A stretch of 64,000 nucleotides of DNA from Vibrio metoecus. Its GTDB lineage: Bacteria > Pseudomonadota > Gammaproteobacteria > Enterobacterales > Vibrionaceae. This document shows, one piece after another, positions 8,317 through 17,480 of this stretch. The notes beneath the pieces are model-generated. The model did no database searches. It saw nothing but the letters and a program-made list of their open reading frames with translations, and was not told the DNA's origin. Location of the stretch: positions 1,178,001 through 1,242,000 of the forward strand of contig NZ_CP035686.1 of NCBI RefSeq assembly GCF_009665255.1, read 5' to 3'. Every line of letters starts with the position of its first letter. Positions within the stretch are counted from its first letter, which is position 1. The position numbers and the translations under genes are program-made.

Positions 8317-9702
8317 TTAATGGGCAATGCCGCCTTGTGTGAGCTTTTTCGGGTCAAGCAGCGCTTCAAGCGTGGCGCGATCGAGATCCGTCTCTTCCGC
8401 AGCGACATCCAAAATCGCGCGGCCTTGCTGGTAGGCTTTTTTGGCAATATCAGCCGCTTTGAGATAACCAATGACAGGGTTCAAGGCGGTGACGAGAATC
8501 GGGTTTTTGGCCAAGGCTTTTTCCAGATTGTCATGACGAACTTTAAAAGTTGCGATGGCTTTATCGGCGAGCGCATGGCACGCATTGGTCAATAATGCTA
8601 TTGATTCCAGTAGGTTGTGCGCGATCACAGGCAGCATCACATTAAGCTGGAAATTACCGGATTGGCCAGCCACGGTAATCGTAGTGTCATTGCCAATCAC
8701 TTGCGCAGCGACCATAGTCACGGCTTCCGGGATCACAGGGTTAACTTTTCCCGGCATGATCGAGGAGCCCGGTTGTAAGCCTTGCAGCTCAATTTCCCCT
8801 AACCCCGCCAAGGGGCCAGAGTTCATCCAGCGCAAATCGTTAGCGATTTTCATCAGCGCGACCGCGGCGTTTTTCAACTGACCAGAAAGGCCGACTACGC
8901 AGTCTTGGCTGCTTAGGTTATAGAAAAAATTGTCGCTGGGCTGAAAAGCAACATGACTCAATTGACTGAGGTTATCGGCAAAAATACGTGCAAAGCGCGG
9001 ATCCGCATTAATGCCTGTGCCGACCGCAGTACCGCCTTGCGCCAAGGCTTTGATGGGGGAAAGCGCATGGCTGATGCCTTGTGCGGCGTGGTCGATTTGG
9101 CTTTTCCATCCGCCCAGTTCTTGTGCGAAAGTCACGGGCATCGCATCCATCAAATGAGTGCGGCCAGTTTTGACCACATCAGCCAACTCTGACTGTTTAT
9201 CCGCGAGAGTTTGACTTAAATGCGCCAAGGCGGGGAGCAGTTGCTGCTCAATATTGATGGCCGCACTGACTTGGATTGCTGTTGGGATAACATCATTACT
9301 GCTTTGTCCCATGTTGACATGATCGTTTGGACTCACCGCATAGCCCAATTCACGCGAGGCGAGGGTGGCAATCACCTCATTGGCGTTCATATTGGAGCTG
9401 GTGCCTGAACCTGTCTGGAAAACATCAATCGGGAACTGTTCTGCATACTGACCATCAATCACCGCTTGCGATGCATTGGCAATCGCTTGGGCTATGTCCC
9501 CTTCTAAATGACCTAACTGCGCATTGGTCATCGCCGCCGCTTGTTTAATGTAGGCGAGGGCAGCAATAAACGCGCTAGGCATGGTGTAGCGGCTTAACGT
9601 AAAGTTATCTACGGCACGTTGAGTTTGTGCTTGATAAAGCGCATCAGCAGGGACTTTGACATCACCCATGCTGTCTTTTTCAATTCGGTATTCGCGAGTC
9701 AT
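8317..9702 (-). CDS. fumC: Class II fumarate hydratase (FumC)
   Basis: A 461-residue, iron-independent fumarase converting fumarate to malate in the TCA cycle. The superfamily signature GSSIMPGKVNP is present (about residues 315-325), as is the substrate-binding TGSGTSSNMNANEV segment (about 97-110). Length matches the family (about 460-467). The ATG has an AAGGA site seven bases upstream. It follows a Fur-boxed small gene by 15 bases. An iron-free fumarase in a Fur-controlled unit suggests use when iron is scarce, as in the fagA-fumC-sodA arrangement of pseudomonads. Confidence 0.95.
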   Translation of the reverse strand: MTREYRIEKDSMGDVKVPADALYQAQTQRAVDNFTLSRYTMPSAFIAALAYIKQAAAMTNAQLGHLEGDIAQAIANASQAVIDGQYAEQFPIDVFQTGSGTSSNMNANEVIATLASRELGYAVSPNDHVNMGQSSNDVIPTAIQVSAAINIEQQLLPALAHLSQTLADKQSELADVVKTGRTHLMDAMPVTFAQELGGWKSQIDHAAQGISHALSPIKALAQGGTAVGTGINADPRFARIFADNLSQLSHVAFQPSDNFFYNLSSQDCVVGLSGQLKNAAVALMKIANDLRWMNSGPLAGLGEIELQGLQPGSSIMPGKVNPVIPEAVTMVAAQVIGNDTTITVAGQSGNFQLNVMLPVIAHNLLESIALLTNACHALADKAIATFKVRHDNLEKALAKNPILVTALNPVIGYLKAADIAKKAYQQGRAILDVAAEETDLDRATLEALLDPKKLTQGGIAH

Positions 9703-9717
9703 AACAGATCCTTTTGG

Positions 9718-10098
9718 TTAATCAAGCGGGGCTTGAATTCGTTGTAATTGTTGTTTGAGTTGGCGTAAACGCAGTTCACCGTTATCCACTTGTTGATAAC
9801 ATTTGTTGAGCTCCATCAAGAGGATATAGATGGAATCAAGGCAGACGCGGCGGAAAATGCGGCTACGTGTAGGGTCTTGAATGGCATCTAAAAAATGGAA
9901 GTAGATTTGGCGTAGAAACAGTTCACACAGCAGGAAGTTTTGCTCTTTTGCACCTTGGTAATGGTGTGAGACGAGTAAGCGCGCACAATGAATGTAATCA
10001 TAGATCACTTCGGGTTCAAAACCGCTCTCCACTTCATACGCTAGAAATCGATCCTGCGCCTTAAAAAAGGCGTTGTATAACCACGTTCTGTTTTCCAT
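9718..10098 (-). CDS. FagA-like (Fur-associated) protein of unknown function
   Basis: A 126-residue, mostly helical, soluble-looking protein starting MENRTWLYNAFFKAQDRF, with no recognised catalytic motif and no signal peptide. It is upstream of fumC and behind a perfect Fur box, the position held by fagA in Pseudomonas. I assign the name by context, not by a sequence comparison. An uninterrupted run of ten G (coding sense) sits in the ribosome-binding region two bases before the ATG. Confidence 0.7.
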   Translation of the reverse strand: MENRTWLYNAFFKAQDRFLAYEVESGFEPEVIYDYIHCARLLVSHHYQGAKEQNFLLCELFLRQIYFHFLDAIQDPTRSRIFRRVCLDSIYILLMELNKCYQQVDNGELRLRQLKQQLQRIQAPLD

Positions 10099-10100
10099 AT

Positions 10101-10110
10101 CCCCCCCCCC
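10101..10110 (-). repeat. G10 homopolymer in a ribosome-binding site
   Basis: Ten C on the plus strand, read as G10 just upstream of the ATG of the FagA-like gene (sense order GAGG..G, AT, ATG). A change in run length would alter the Shine-Dalgarno to start spacing. Confidence 0.8.
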
Positions 10111-10122
10111 TCTTTACTTAAA

Positions 10123-10137
10123 TGATAATTATTATCA
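10123..10137 (-). promoter_or_regulatory. Fur box before the fagA-like/fumC unit
   Basis: TGATAAT-T-ATTATCA is a perfect 7-1-7 palindrome, the minimal Fur recognition unit. It lies 25 bases before the start codon at 10098. Iron repression of the operon is predicted. Confidence 0.85.
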
Positions 10138-10216
10138 CATTGATGATGATTGCAACCGACTTTTGCGTTTATGGACGAAAAAAGCAGTCCAACCCGAACA
10201 GGAATGGCGAATCGTG

Positions 10217-10346
10217 TATACCCTTCCTACTTGAAGCAGCAGCAGTGTTGGCTACGTTCGTTCACCCCAATCACATAGTGTATCTATGCTCATGGGGATG
10301 AACTCACTTACCGCCTACCTGCAACTCCAAGTAGTTTGGGTGTATA
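10217..10346. repeat. ERIC element, copy 1
   Basis: About 130 bases of imperfect palindrome between the fagA-like and cydA genes. It contains TTCACCCCAATCACATA and TATGCTCATGGGGATGAA, which match the two conserved ERIC cores. The ends TATACCC and GGGTGTATA are complementary. A second copy lies at 47327. Confidence 0.88.
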
Positions 10347-10479
10347 AAAATCCTTGGACTATGGCATTGATGGTTTTATCGCTCACTTAAGGCGTTATTT
10401 CTTATCCTTATCAGGTAATGTTTTGTCATTATTTCTCTGAGTTTAGATACACCTTTTCTCTCGGTTTCCTTCATCAAAA

Positions 10480-10493
10480 TTGATACAAATCAA
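10480..10493 (+). promoter_or_regulatory. FNR/ANR box before cydAB
   Basis: TTGATACAAATCAA is an exact TTGAT-N4-ATCAA site, 130 bases before the cydA start. It predicts oxygen-responsive control of the bd oxidase. Confidence 0.75.
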
Positions 10494-10622
10494 ATTTTTC
10501 TGGCACGGGCAATTTGCGCTGCGCGGACTAAACCAATCCAGTGCCAATGACGTATGAGTCACTAAAGATGGTCGTTAGTGTTAACCCCATCACTGGTTTG
10601 TTTCATTTTTTGAGGAAAAGAG

Positions 10623-11960
10623 ATGTTAGATACCCTCATGCTGTCGCGGATCCAATTCGCTGCCAATATCAGCTTTCATATACTGTTTCCCACCATAACC
10701 ATTGCGTTAGGCTGGATATTGGTGTTTTTCAAATGGCGTTATTTACGAACACAAGTCAGTGAATGGCTCGATCTCTACTATTTCTGGGTAAAAGTGTTTG
10801 CGCTGACTTTTGCTCTTGGTGTGGTGTCGGGCATTACCATGAGTTTTCAATTTGGCACTAACTGGCCGGGCTTTATGGAGCGGGTGGGCAATGTGGCAGG
10901 TCCCTTACTTGGCTATGAAGTGATGACCGCCTTCTTTATGGAAGCGACATTTCTTGGCGTGATGCTGTTTGGCCGAGGGCGAGTAGCGGAATGGTTGCAC
11001 ACCTTATCGACTGTGCTGGTGGCTGTGGGCACCAGTTTATCTGCGTTTTGGATTCTGGTGCTCAACAGTTGGATGCACACTCCAGCCGGTTATGAAGTGA
11101 TTGATGGCGTGGTACATGTCACCAGTTGGAAGGAGGTGATTTTTAACCCCTCGATGCCATATCGCTTAGCGCATACTTTGCTGGCATCGGCATTGACGGC
11201 AAGTTTTTTGATTGCCGGGATCAGTGCTTATCAAGTGTTGCGTAATGCTAAGCATCAAGCCGCCAAAATGGGCTTAAAAGTGGCCGTGAGTGTGGCCGCG
11301 TTAGCGATTCCTGTGCAGATCTTGGTGGGGGATTTACACGGCCTCAACACCTTAGAACATCAACCAGCGAAAATTGCGGCGATGGAGGGGGTATGGCAGA
11401 CCGAGCGCGGCGCACCGCTACTGCTGTTTGCTCTGCCAAATGAAGAGACTCGCAGCAATGATTTTGCTCTTGGTATTCCGAATTTGGCCAGCTTGATTTT
11501 AACCCACTATATGAACGGGGAAATTGTTGGACTTGATGCCTTCGCGCCAGATCATCCCCCCGTCGCACCGCTGTTTTTTGGTTTTCGCGTCATGGTGGGA
11601 GTGGGTGTGCTGATGCTGTTGGTCAGTTGGTTTGGCGCTTGGCGTGTATGGCGTAACAAACCGCTGCCCAAACCCTATATGTATGCCTTAATCGGCATGA
11701 CCTTTTCTGGTTGGGTCGCCACGATTGCGGGTTGGTATGTCACGGAAATTGGTCGCCAGCCTTGGTTGGTGAGTGGCGTATTGCGTACCTCTGAAGCCGT
11801 GACAACCGTGGTCAGTAGCTCGGTTGGGATCTCGCTGACGCTTTATCTCATCACTTATGTTGTGTTGTTGGTCGCTTATGTTCACACCCTGTTTTACCTT
11901 GCGCGTAAAACCGAGCAAGCACCGCAAGTTTCACCAAGCTCTACAAAGGCCGCGTTATGA
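10623..11960 (+). CDS. cydA: Cytochrome bd ubiquinol oxidase subunit I, short Q-loop (CIO-like)
   Basis: A 445-residue membrane subunit carrying the haems of a bd-type quinol oxidase, which reduces O2 to water without proton pumping. Visible features are His19 (haem ligand), Glu99 and Glu107 (proton path and haem d side), His184, and the GRQPW quinol-site motif. The quinol loop is short (E. coli CydA is 522 residues), which places it with the cyanide-insensitive CioA type. The start is fixed by GAGGAAAAG just upstream. It overlaps cydB as ATGA. No cydX-like small gene follows. Confidence 0.92.
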   Translation: MLDTLMLSRIQFAANISFHILFPTITIALGWILVFFKWRYLRTQVSEWLDLYYFWVKVFALTFALGVVSGITMSFQFGTNWPGFMERVGNVAGPLLGYEVMTAFFMEATFLGVMLFGRGRVAEWLHTLSTVLVAVGTSLSAFWILVLNSWMHTPAGYEVIDGVVHVTSWKEVIFNPSMPYRLAHTLLASALTASFLIAGISAYQVLRNAKHQAAKMGLKVAVSVAALAIPVQILVGDLHGLNTLEHQPAKIAAMEGVWQTERGAPLLLFALPNEETRSNDFALGIPNLASLILTHYMNGEIVGLDAFAPDHPPVAPLFFGFRVMVGVGVLMLLVSWFGAWRVWRNKPLPKPYMYALIGMTFSGWVATIAGWYVTEIGRQPWLVSGVLRTSEAVTTVVSSSVGISLTLYLITYVVLLVAYVHTLFYLARKTEQAPQVSPSSTKAAL

Positions 11961-12949
11961 TGCAGTATTTGCCAGAAATTTATTTGTTGTTGTTGGGTTT
12001 CACCGTGTTTATGTACGCGGTGTTGGATGGTTACGACTTGGGCGTAGGCATTTTACTGCCGCGTAATGATGTGACGCAACGCGATCGAATGATCGCCTCG
12101 ATTGGCCCATTTTGGGATGCCAATGAAACTTGGTTAGTGTTGGCGGTCGGTATCTTGCTGATTGCCTTTCCTACGGCACATAGCCTGATATTTACCGAGC
12201 TTTATCTGCCGACTGCATTGATGTTAATCGCGCTCATCATGCGTGGAGTCGCGTTTGATTTTCGGGCAAAAGCCAAAGCCGACCACAAAGAACATTGGGA
12301 TCTGTGCTTTAAAATCGGCTCTCTGCTGGCCGCGCTTACCCAAGGCTATATGATTGGCCGCTATGTCGTCGGGTTTGAATCTGCGCCTGAAGCTTATGCT
12401 TTTGCGGTGCTGAGTGCGCTCTGTGTGGCCGCCGCCTATGTGTATATTGGTGGCGCTTGGTTGGTGCTCAAAACCGAAGGGGAGCTGCAAGTGCGTGCCG
12501 CGCGTTGGTCGCGTAAAGCGGGATGGCTGGCGGCGTTAGGGGTGCTGTCGGTCAGTTTGGTCAATCCATGGGTGAATTCTGCAGTCGCAGAACGTTGGTT
12601 TAGTTTTCCTGAGGTGATCCTACTTGCGCCTATCCCTATTATCGTTTTTGCCACGATTTTAGTGGTGGATCGCTATCTCAAACGTGTACCGACGGTAAAT
12701 GATGCGGGTGTGCAATGGCCTTTCTTTGGTGTGGTGCTGATTTTTGGATTGAGTTTCCTCGGGCTCGCGTACAGCTTCTTTCCTGAGATCGTCCCCGGAA
12801 TCATGACTGCGCAGCAGGCGGCGTCATCACCTGAAACCTTGATGGTGGTGGGGATTGGTGTGGTGATCGTCATGCCAACCATTCTGCTGTACACCTTTTT
12901 TGTGTATCGGATTTTCAAAGGCAAAGCGACCGATCTAAGCTATCTGTGA
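11957..12949 (+). CDS. cydB: Cytochrome bd ubiquinol oxidase subunit II
   Basis: A 330-residue subunit with about eight membrane helices. Near the N-terminus it has the CydB pattern MYAVLDGYDLGVGILLP and, soon after, GPFWDANETWLVLAVGILL. It partners the haem-bearing subunit encoded directly upstream. The ATG overlaps the cydA stop; a second ATG three bases on cannot be excluded. A strong terminator follows 20 bases after the stop. Confidence 0.93.
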   Translation: MMQYLPEIYLLLLGFTVFMYAVLDGYDLGVGILLPRNDVTQRDRMIASIGPFWDANETWLVLAVGILLIAFPTAHSLIFTELYLPTALMLIALIMRGVAFDFRAKAKADHKEHWDLCFKIGSLLAALTQGYMIGRYVVGFESAPEAYAFAVLSALCVAAAYVYIGGAWLVLKTEGELQVRAARWSRKAGWLAALGVLSVSLVNPWVNSAVAERWFSFPEVILLAPIPIIVFATILVVDRYLKRVPTVNDAGVQWPFFGVVLIFGLSFLGLAYSFFPEIVPGIMTAQQAASSPETLMVVGIGVVIVMPTILLYTFFVYRIFKGKATDLSYL

Positions 12950-12969
12950 CCTTTGTTACACTTGAATCC

Positions 12970-13000
12970 AAACAAACGGCGCATCACGCGCCGTTTGTTT
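12970..13000 (+). terminator. Terminator between cydB and the ABC exporter operon
   Basis: Perfect 13-base stem (AAACAAACGGCGC / GCGCCGTTTGTTT) with loop ATCAC, followed by TATCC. It can act for cydAB and, in reverse, for the convergent exporter operon. Confidence 0.85.
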
Positions 13001-13022
13001 TATCCGCACCATTAGGTGGTAG

Positions 13023-13724
13023 TTAAGCCGTGGGCTCATCACTGACGACTTGCCCATCTCGAATGGTCACAATTCGCTTAGTACGTTTGGCTAGCTCATT
13101 ATCATGAGTGACGACGATAATGGTGCGACCTTCGCGATGCAGTTCATTGAACAGCGCTTCAATTTCGGCACCGGATTTTGAATCCAGCGCACCAGTTGGC
13201 TCATCTGCCAGCAAAATTTGCGGCTGATTGATCAGCGCGCGCGCAATCGCAACGCGCTGTTTTTGTCCGCCTGACAACTGATTGGGTTTGTGATCTAAGC
13301 GATCGGCAAGACCAACTCGGGTCAAGAGTTCAGTGGCACGTTGGTGACGATCTTTGGCTTTCACTCCTGCATACACTAAGGGGAGAGCAACGTTATCCAG
13401 CGCACTGGCGTACTCCAATAGGTTGAAGCTTTGGAACACAAAACCAATCTTTTGATTGCGGATCGCAGCCAGTTGTTGAGTGCTTAGACTATCGACCGGA
13501 TGGCCGTCCAATTGATAACGGCCCGAGGTAGGTTTATCCAAACACCCCAGTACGTTCATCAGGGTCGATTTACCCGAACCCGACGGTCCGAGAATCGCCA
13601 AAAATTCACCGTGACGAATGGTTAAGTCGACGCCATCAAGCGCTTTAACCACGTTTTGCCCACTGGTGTAATGTTTACAAATTTGCTGTAGCTCCACCAA
13701 GGGAGCGGAAGATAACGACTTCAT
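13023..13724 (-). CDS. ABC exporter ATP-binding protein (MacB/LolD type)
   Basis: A 233-residue ATPase of the MacB/LolD group. Walker A is GPSGSGKST (about residues 46-54), the Q-loop follows in FVFQSFNLL, the signature is LSGGQKQRVAIARAL, and Walker B is ILLADEPTGALD. It powers the two FtsX-type permeases encoded upstream. Its ATG overlaps the stop of the preceding permease as TAATG. It is the last gene of the five-gene exporter operon. Substrate unknown; efflux of a small molecule, peptide or lipid is inferred. Confidence 0.9.
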   Translation of the reverse strand: MKSLSSAPLVELQQICKHYTSGQNVVKALDGVDLTIRHGEFLAILGPSGSGKSTLMNVLGCLDKPTSGRYQLDGHPVDSLSTQQLAAIRNQKIGFVFQSFNLLEYASALDNVALPLVYAGVKAKDRHQRATELLTRVGLADRLDHKPNQLSGGQKQRVAIARALINQPQILLADEPTGALDSKSGAEIEALFNELHREGRTIIVVTHDNELAKRTKRIVTIRDGQVVSDEPTA

Positions 13725-15001
13725 TATTCACTCTGTAATGCTTGTAACGGTGTCACTTTTGCTGCGTGATTGGCGGGTAACCAAGCCGCAACAATGCCCA
13801 TGACGGTTAGGGTGACAATCACTATCGTAATGACGCTCAGCGACAGTTCTGGAACCGGTTGGCCTAAGTGGTCATAAATCGGATTGCCCTGTAAAGGAAT
13901 AGCGGCGAGTAGGCTTGTCATGGCAAATGTCACACCTAAGCCTGCTATTCCCCCCATTCCCATCGTGATCAGCGACTGAGCCAAATAGTGACAGCGAATG
14001 GTATTGGGTGTCGCACCTACGGCCATACGCACGCCAATATCGCGCGTTGCCCGTTTCACCGTAGCAAACATCACATTGGTAATGCCTAAACTCGCTACGG
14101 CTAAAGTAATAAAACCAATAATGCCGAGGAAACTTTGCAGGCGTACCAGAAACTGCTGCATGCTTTTTTGATTTAAGAAACGGTCCTGTACCGTGATAAT
14201 TTGTTTATCTTGTAAACTCGCACCATATTTGCGTTTTAACACTTGTTGTACCGTGGCTGCCAACGCTTGACGGTCACTGCCCGCAACAGGCTCAAGATTA
14301 ATCCCACTAATAGCTTGGCTTGGGTGAAAGCGTTGCCAGGTACTAAAAGGAGTAAAACCGCTGTAATCAATCGGTGAACCTCGTTCGATATTGCCGCTAT
14401 TTTTTGCTAACACGCCAATGACTGTGAATTGATGAGCACCAATTTTTACAATTTGACCAATCGGATCCCGTTCTAATTCTCCACCACGAAACCAGTCACC
14501 CTCTTGGTGGTTAAACAGTTGAACCGCAAGCTGATAACCCAGTACGACGACTTTTCTTTGCTGAGATTCATCCAATGGGTTAAACCAACGCCCACCGGCT
14601 AATAGATGTAGCTTATTCATGGCTTTATACTCACTTTTGACGGCATAAGGCATCATCCATGATTGCTTATCTTCAAAAGTGAGTAGCTCCAGCCACTCTG
14701 CGGATGGTAACGCGTGTTTAACCATGGGTAGAGCGGCCAAGACTTGGCTATCTTGCTCGGTGAGAGAAAGTGCTTGTCCCTCATGAAAACGGCCATGGGT
14801 TTGCGTGGCATAACCGCCGCTGACATGAATCAGGTTACCATTGCCATTTTGGATGGTGCGTACAATTCCACTGCGAAGCCCTTCACCGACAGCCAGTAAA
14901 CCCGCAATACACAGGGTTGACCAAGCAACGGCTAAAATGGTGAGGCTTAACCTCAGTTTTTCGGCCGCCATTTCTTGCACAATTTGTCTTATCGGTAACA
15001 T
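13724..15001 (-). CDS. ABC exporter permease, FtsX/MacB domain (second copy)
   Basis: A 425-residue permease. It has one N-terminal membrane helix (about 18-40), a large periplasmic MacB-PCD region (about 45-270) and three C-terminal helices (FtsX domain) containing the ATRDIGVRMAVGATPNTIR coupling segment. Stand-alone MacB proteins fuse permease and ATPase; here the ATPase is separate and there are two different permeases, probably forming a heterodimer. It lies five bases after the other permease. Confidence 0.88.
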   Translation of the reverse strand: MLPIRQIVQEMAAEKLRLSLTILAVAWSTLCIAGLLAVGEGLRSGIVRTIQNGNGNLIHVSGGYATQTHGRFHEGQALSLTEQDSQVLAALPMVKHALPSAEWLELLTFEDKQSWMMPYAVKSEYKAMNKLHLLAGGRWFNPLDESQQRKVVVLGYQLAVQLFNHQEGDWFRGGELERDPIGQIVKIGAHQFTVIGVLAKNSGNIERGSPIDYSGFTPFSTWQRFHPSQAISGINLEPVAGSDRQALAATVQQVLKRKYGASLQDKQIITVQDRFLNQKSMQQFLVRLQSFLGIIGFITLAVASLGITNVMFATVKRATRDIGVRMAVGATPNTIRCHYLAQSLITMGMGGIAGLGVTFAMTSLLAAIPLQGNPIYDHLGQPVPELSLSVITIVIVTLTVMGIVAAWLPANHAAKVTPLQALQSE

Positions 15002-15006
15002 ATGGC

Positions 15007-16221
15007 TTAGCTCCGGCTACTGAGCGCAATGACAGGCTCTAGCTGTGCAGCTCGCTGTGCTGGGAAATAGGCTGCCGCAAGTGCTAAAACACCGGTTACA
15101 GTGAGTGATAACGCTAAGGTTGTCACCGTGATTGTTGGTTCACCAAGCCATGTCGGTAATCCGATGTATTTCAGTAAGGTCACTCCGAGATAGGCAAACA
15201 ATAAACCCAGACCGGTACCTAAAATCACCAGTAACAATCCTTCGAGCAGAAATTGCCGTTGGATTTTTTGTGGTGTCGCCCCAATCGCGAGTCGCACGCC
15301 GATCTCTCTGGTGCGTTCGGTCACTGCCAGAAACATCATATTGGCCACCCCTAAAATTCCGACAGCCATCGTCATCATGCCACTGGTTGCTAGAAAGGCT
15401 TGGATGCCACGTAAAATCGCGGTGATCACTTCGACTCCGCTACCAAAGTCAGGCAGGAAGACGGCTTCTTGATCTGTCGGAGAAAAATGCAACTTTTTAG
15501 CAAAGCTCCTTCTGAGCTGTTCACGTAAAGCCCAACCGGATACGCCTTCGCTTGGCAGTACTAACATCATGTTGGGTTGCTGATCCCAAATATCTTTAAA
15601 CGTTGCAGAAGGAATAAATACCTTATTGCTGTCACCAAATGAAAAACGGCTGCTTTCATCATCCATAATGCCGATCACTCGGAATGTAATGCCACGAATC
15701 TTCAACCAGTCCCCGATTTTAATTTGACTATTTGCCGCAATTTGATCACCCACAATCGCGACTCGGCGGTGATTGTGATTGTCGTACGGGCTAAAATCTC
15801 GCGACCCAATAATCAGCTTTAAACCTGCCAGCTCAAAATATCCGCTATCGACACCGCTGACCATACTGCCCATTGGTGTCCCTCGCAGCTGGGTGATCTT
15901 GGTCTCTCGCTGGTCATATACAATCGAATAACGTTGAATTTCTGGGCGCTGTGCCATTTCTCGCATCAGGGGTTCGGTCAGTTGAATGGTTCTGCGTGCA
16001 GGCATCCCTTGCCACACCTCACTGGTTTGCCCTGAAGCCACCATTTGTGTTTCTTGTAACAGAAAACGAAACGATTCAGTTTGAGCACGATAAAAACCTT
16101 CACCCAGTGCCATCAACAGGATGACAGAAACCACGCCCCAACTGATGGCAGTGATCGCCAAAAGACTTTTGAGGCGATGGGCGAGCAGGGTTTGCCATGA
16201 TTGCTGTAACAAAATGCGCAT
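15007..16221 (-). CDS. ABC exporter permease, FtsX/MacB domain (first copy)
   Basis: A 404-residue permease with the same layout as its neighbour: helix at about 20-42, periplasmic domain, then three helices with the TERTREIGVRLAIGATPQKIQ segment. The ATG overlaps the TolC-like stop as TAATG. Together with the adaptor, outer membrane channel, second permease and ATPase it would form one envelope-spanning export machine. Confidence 0.88.
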   Translation of the reverse strand: MRILLQQSWQTLLAHRLKSLLAITAISWGVVSVILLMALGEGFYRAQTESFRFLLQETQMVASGQTSEVWQGMPARRTIQLTEPLMREMAQRPEIQRYSIVYDQRETKITQLRGTPMGSMVSGVDSGYFELAGLKLIIGSRDFSPYDNHNHRRVAIVGDQIAANSQIKIGDWLKIRGITFRVIGIMDDESSRFSFGDSNKVFIPSATFKDIWDQQPNMMLVLPSEGVSGWALREQLRRSFAKKLHFSPTDQEAVFLPDFGSGVEVITAILRGIQAFLATSGMMTMAVGILGVANMMFLAVTERTREIGVRLAIGATPQKIQRQFLLEGLLLVILGTGLGLLFAYLGVTLLKYIGLPTWLGEPTITVTTLALSLTVTGVLALAAAYFPAQRAAQLEPVIALSSRS

Positions 16222-17480
16222 TAGCGAAACGCTCCTGAAAGCTGCGCGATAGCATCATCATTCAACTGCCCAGTGAGTTTGAGTAACGCAATACGTTGAC
16301 GCCAGTAGGCATACCAGCGACTGGCCAGATTATGCTTGGCACGAAACAGGCTATTATGCGCATCAATTAAATCAGAAGCCTCGGCTAAACCGGCATCAAA
16401 CAGTTTCTGTTTGCTGCGTAACACTTGTTCTCGGTGTGTCACTTGCTGATCGGCCATTGCAATTTGTTGCCACTCGATCTCGATTTGTTGCACCTGCTGA
16501 CGCAGATTTTGATCCAGTTCGATTTCCACTTTGCGTTGTTGCTGTTGTGCCATCAGCCAGTTGAGGTGAGATTTTTCGTTATCGCTGCGTGTTGCCCCAT
16601 TTAAGTCAAGGGGGATTGAGAGTGTTACGCCGGCATTAAATTCGCCCGTTTGTTGATCGCCATCTTGATAGCCTGCAGAAGCTCGTAACGTAGGGTAGTA
16701 GCCGCTTTCGCTCTGCTGCTTGGCAATTTGGCTGATTGCTACTTTTTGCATAGCAATCAGGAGGTCGGGGCTGTGATCTTTGGCGGCGGTTAGCCAATGA
16801 TCGAGCTCTTGATCAAATGTCCACGTTGGCGTTTGGGTGTGAGTGTTGACTTCATTCACTTGTGGTGCCGAAGCATTAATCAAAATCGCAAGCAGACTAC
16901 GTTTGGTCCCCAGTTCCGCTTGGGCATTCAAAATAGTTGATTCTTCATCAAGTTGATTAACGCGTAACTCTTCCAACTCCACAGATTTTATTTTACCCGC
17001 CAGATAACGCTGTTCAGCGATGGCCAAGAGCTGTTTACCATCGGCTTGTTTTTGTTGGGCAAGCGTCAAATTGCCTTGGGCTTCTGCCAACTCAAAATAA
17101 GCGGTGAGAAGTTGATGGGCGAGTTGGTTATAGGCTTGGTTGCGTTCCAGTTGAGCTAAAACCCAGCTCGCGTCGGCTTTATCTAATGCGCTCCATTTTC
17201 GGCTGTCCCACAACGTTTGTTCAAGTGTCACGCCATAGCTGTTGGAACCGTTGTTATTCTCTGACCAGTTTGCCCCAGCAGTACCGGACAGTGAGGGTAG
17301 TAGTTCACTTTTCGCTAAATGCTGGTCTTGTACACTAAGCTGCACTGAAAGTTCAGCGATTTGCGCATCGGGTGATTGTTGCTTGGCTTGTTGCCACGCT
17401 TGTTCGATAGACAATGCCCATACCGTATGTGGAACGCCAATGCTGCCCAATAACCAAACCGCGAGAAAGCGCTTATTCAT
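16221..17480 (-). CDS. TolC-like outer membrane efflux protein
   Basis: A 419-residue outer membrane factor with two repeats rich in heptad Gln/Leu/Ala, as in the TolC family. The start at 17480 gives a clean signal peptide (MNKRFLAVWLLGSIGVPHTVWA, then LSIEQAWQQA). An in-frame start 33 bases earlier would add a tail in front of it. The start overlaps the adaptor stop by eight bases. It supplies the outer membrane exit duct for the ABC exporter encoded downstream. Confidence 0.87.
   Translation of the reverse strand: MNKRFLAVWLLGSIGVPHTVWALSIEQAWQQAKQQSPDAQIAELSVQLSVQDQHLAKSELLPSLSGTAGANWSENNNGSNSYGVTLEQTLWDSRKWSALDKADASWVLAQLERNQAYNQLAHQLLTAYFELAEAQGNLTLAQQKQADGKQLLAIAEQRYLAGKIKSVELEELRVNQLDEESTILNAQAELGTKRSLLAILINASAPQVNEVNTHTQTPTWTFDQELDHWLTAAKDHSPDLLIAMQKVAISQIAKQQSESGYYPTLRASAGYQDGDQQTGEFNAGVTLSIPLDLNGATRSDNEKSHLNWLMAQQQQRKVEIELDQNLRQQVQQIEIEWQQIAMADQQVTHREQVLRSKQKLFDAGLAEASDLIDAHNSLFRAKHNLASRWYAYWRQRIALLKLTGQLNDDAIAQLSGAFR

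Noticed and set aside
10502..10522. Sigma-54-like TGGCACG...TTTGC upstream of cydA
   Set aside because: GG and GC are 12 bases apart, not 10, so it cannot be a working -24/-12 element. The FNR box nearby is a better explanation.
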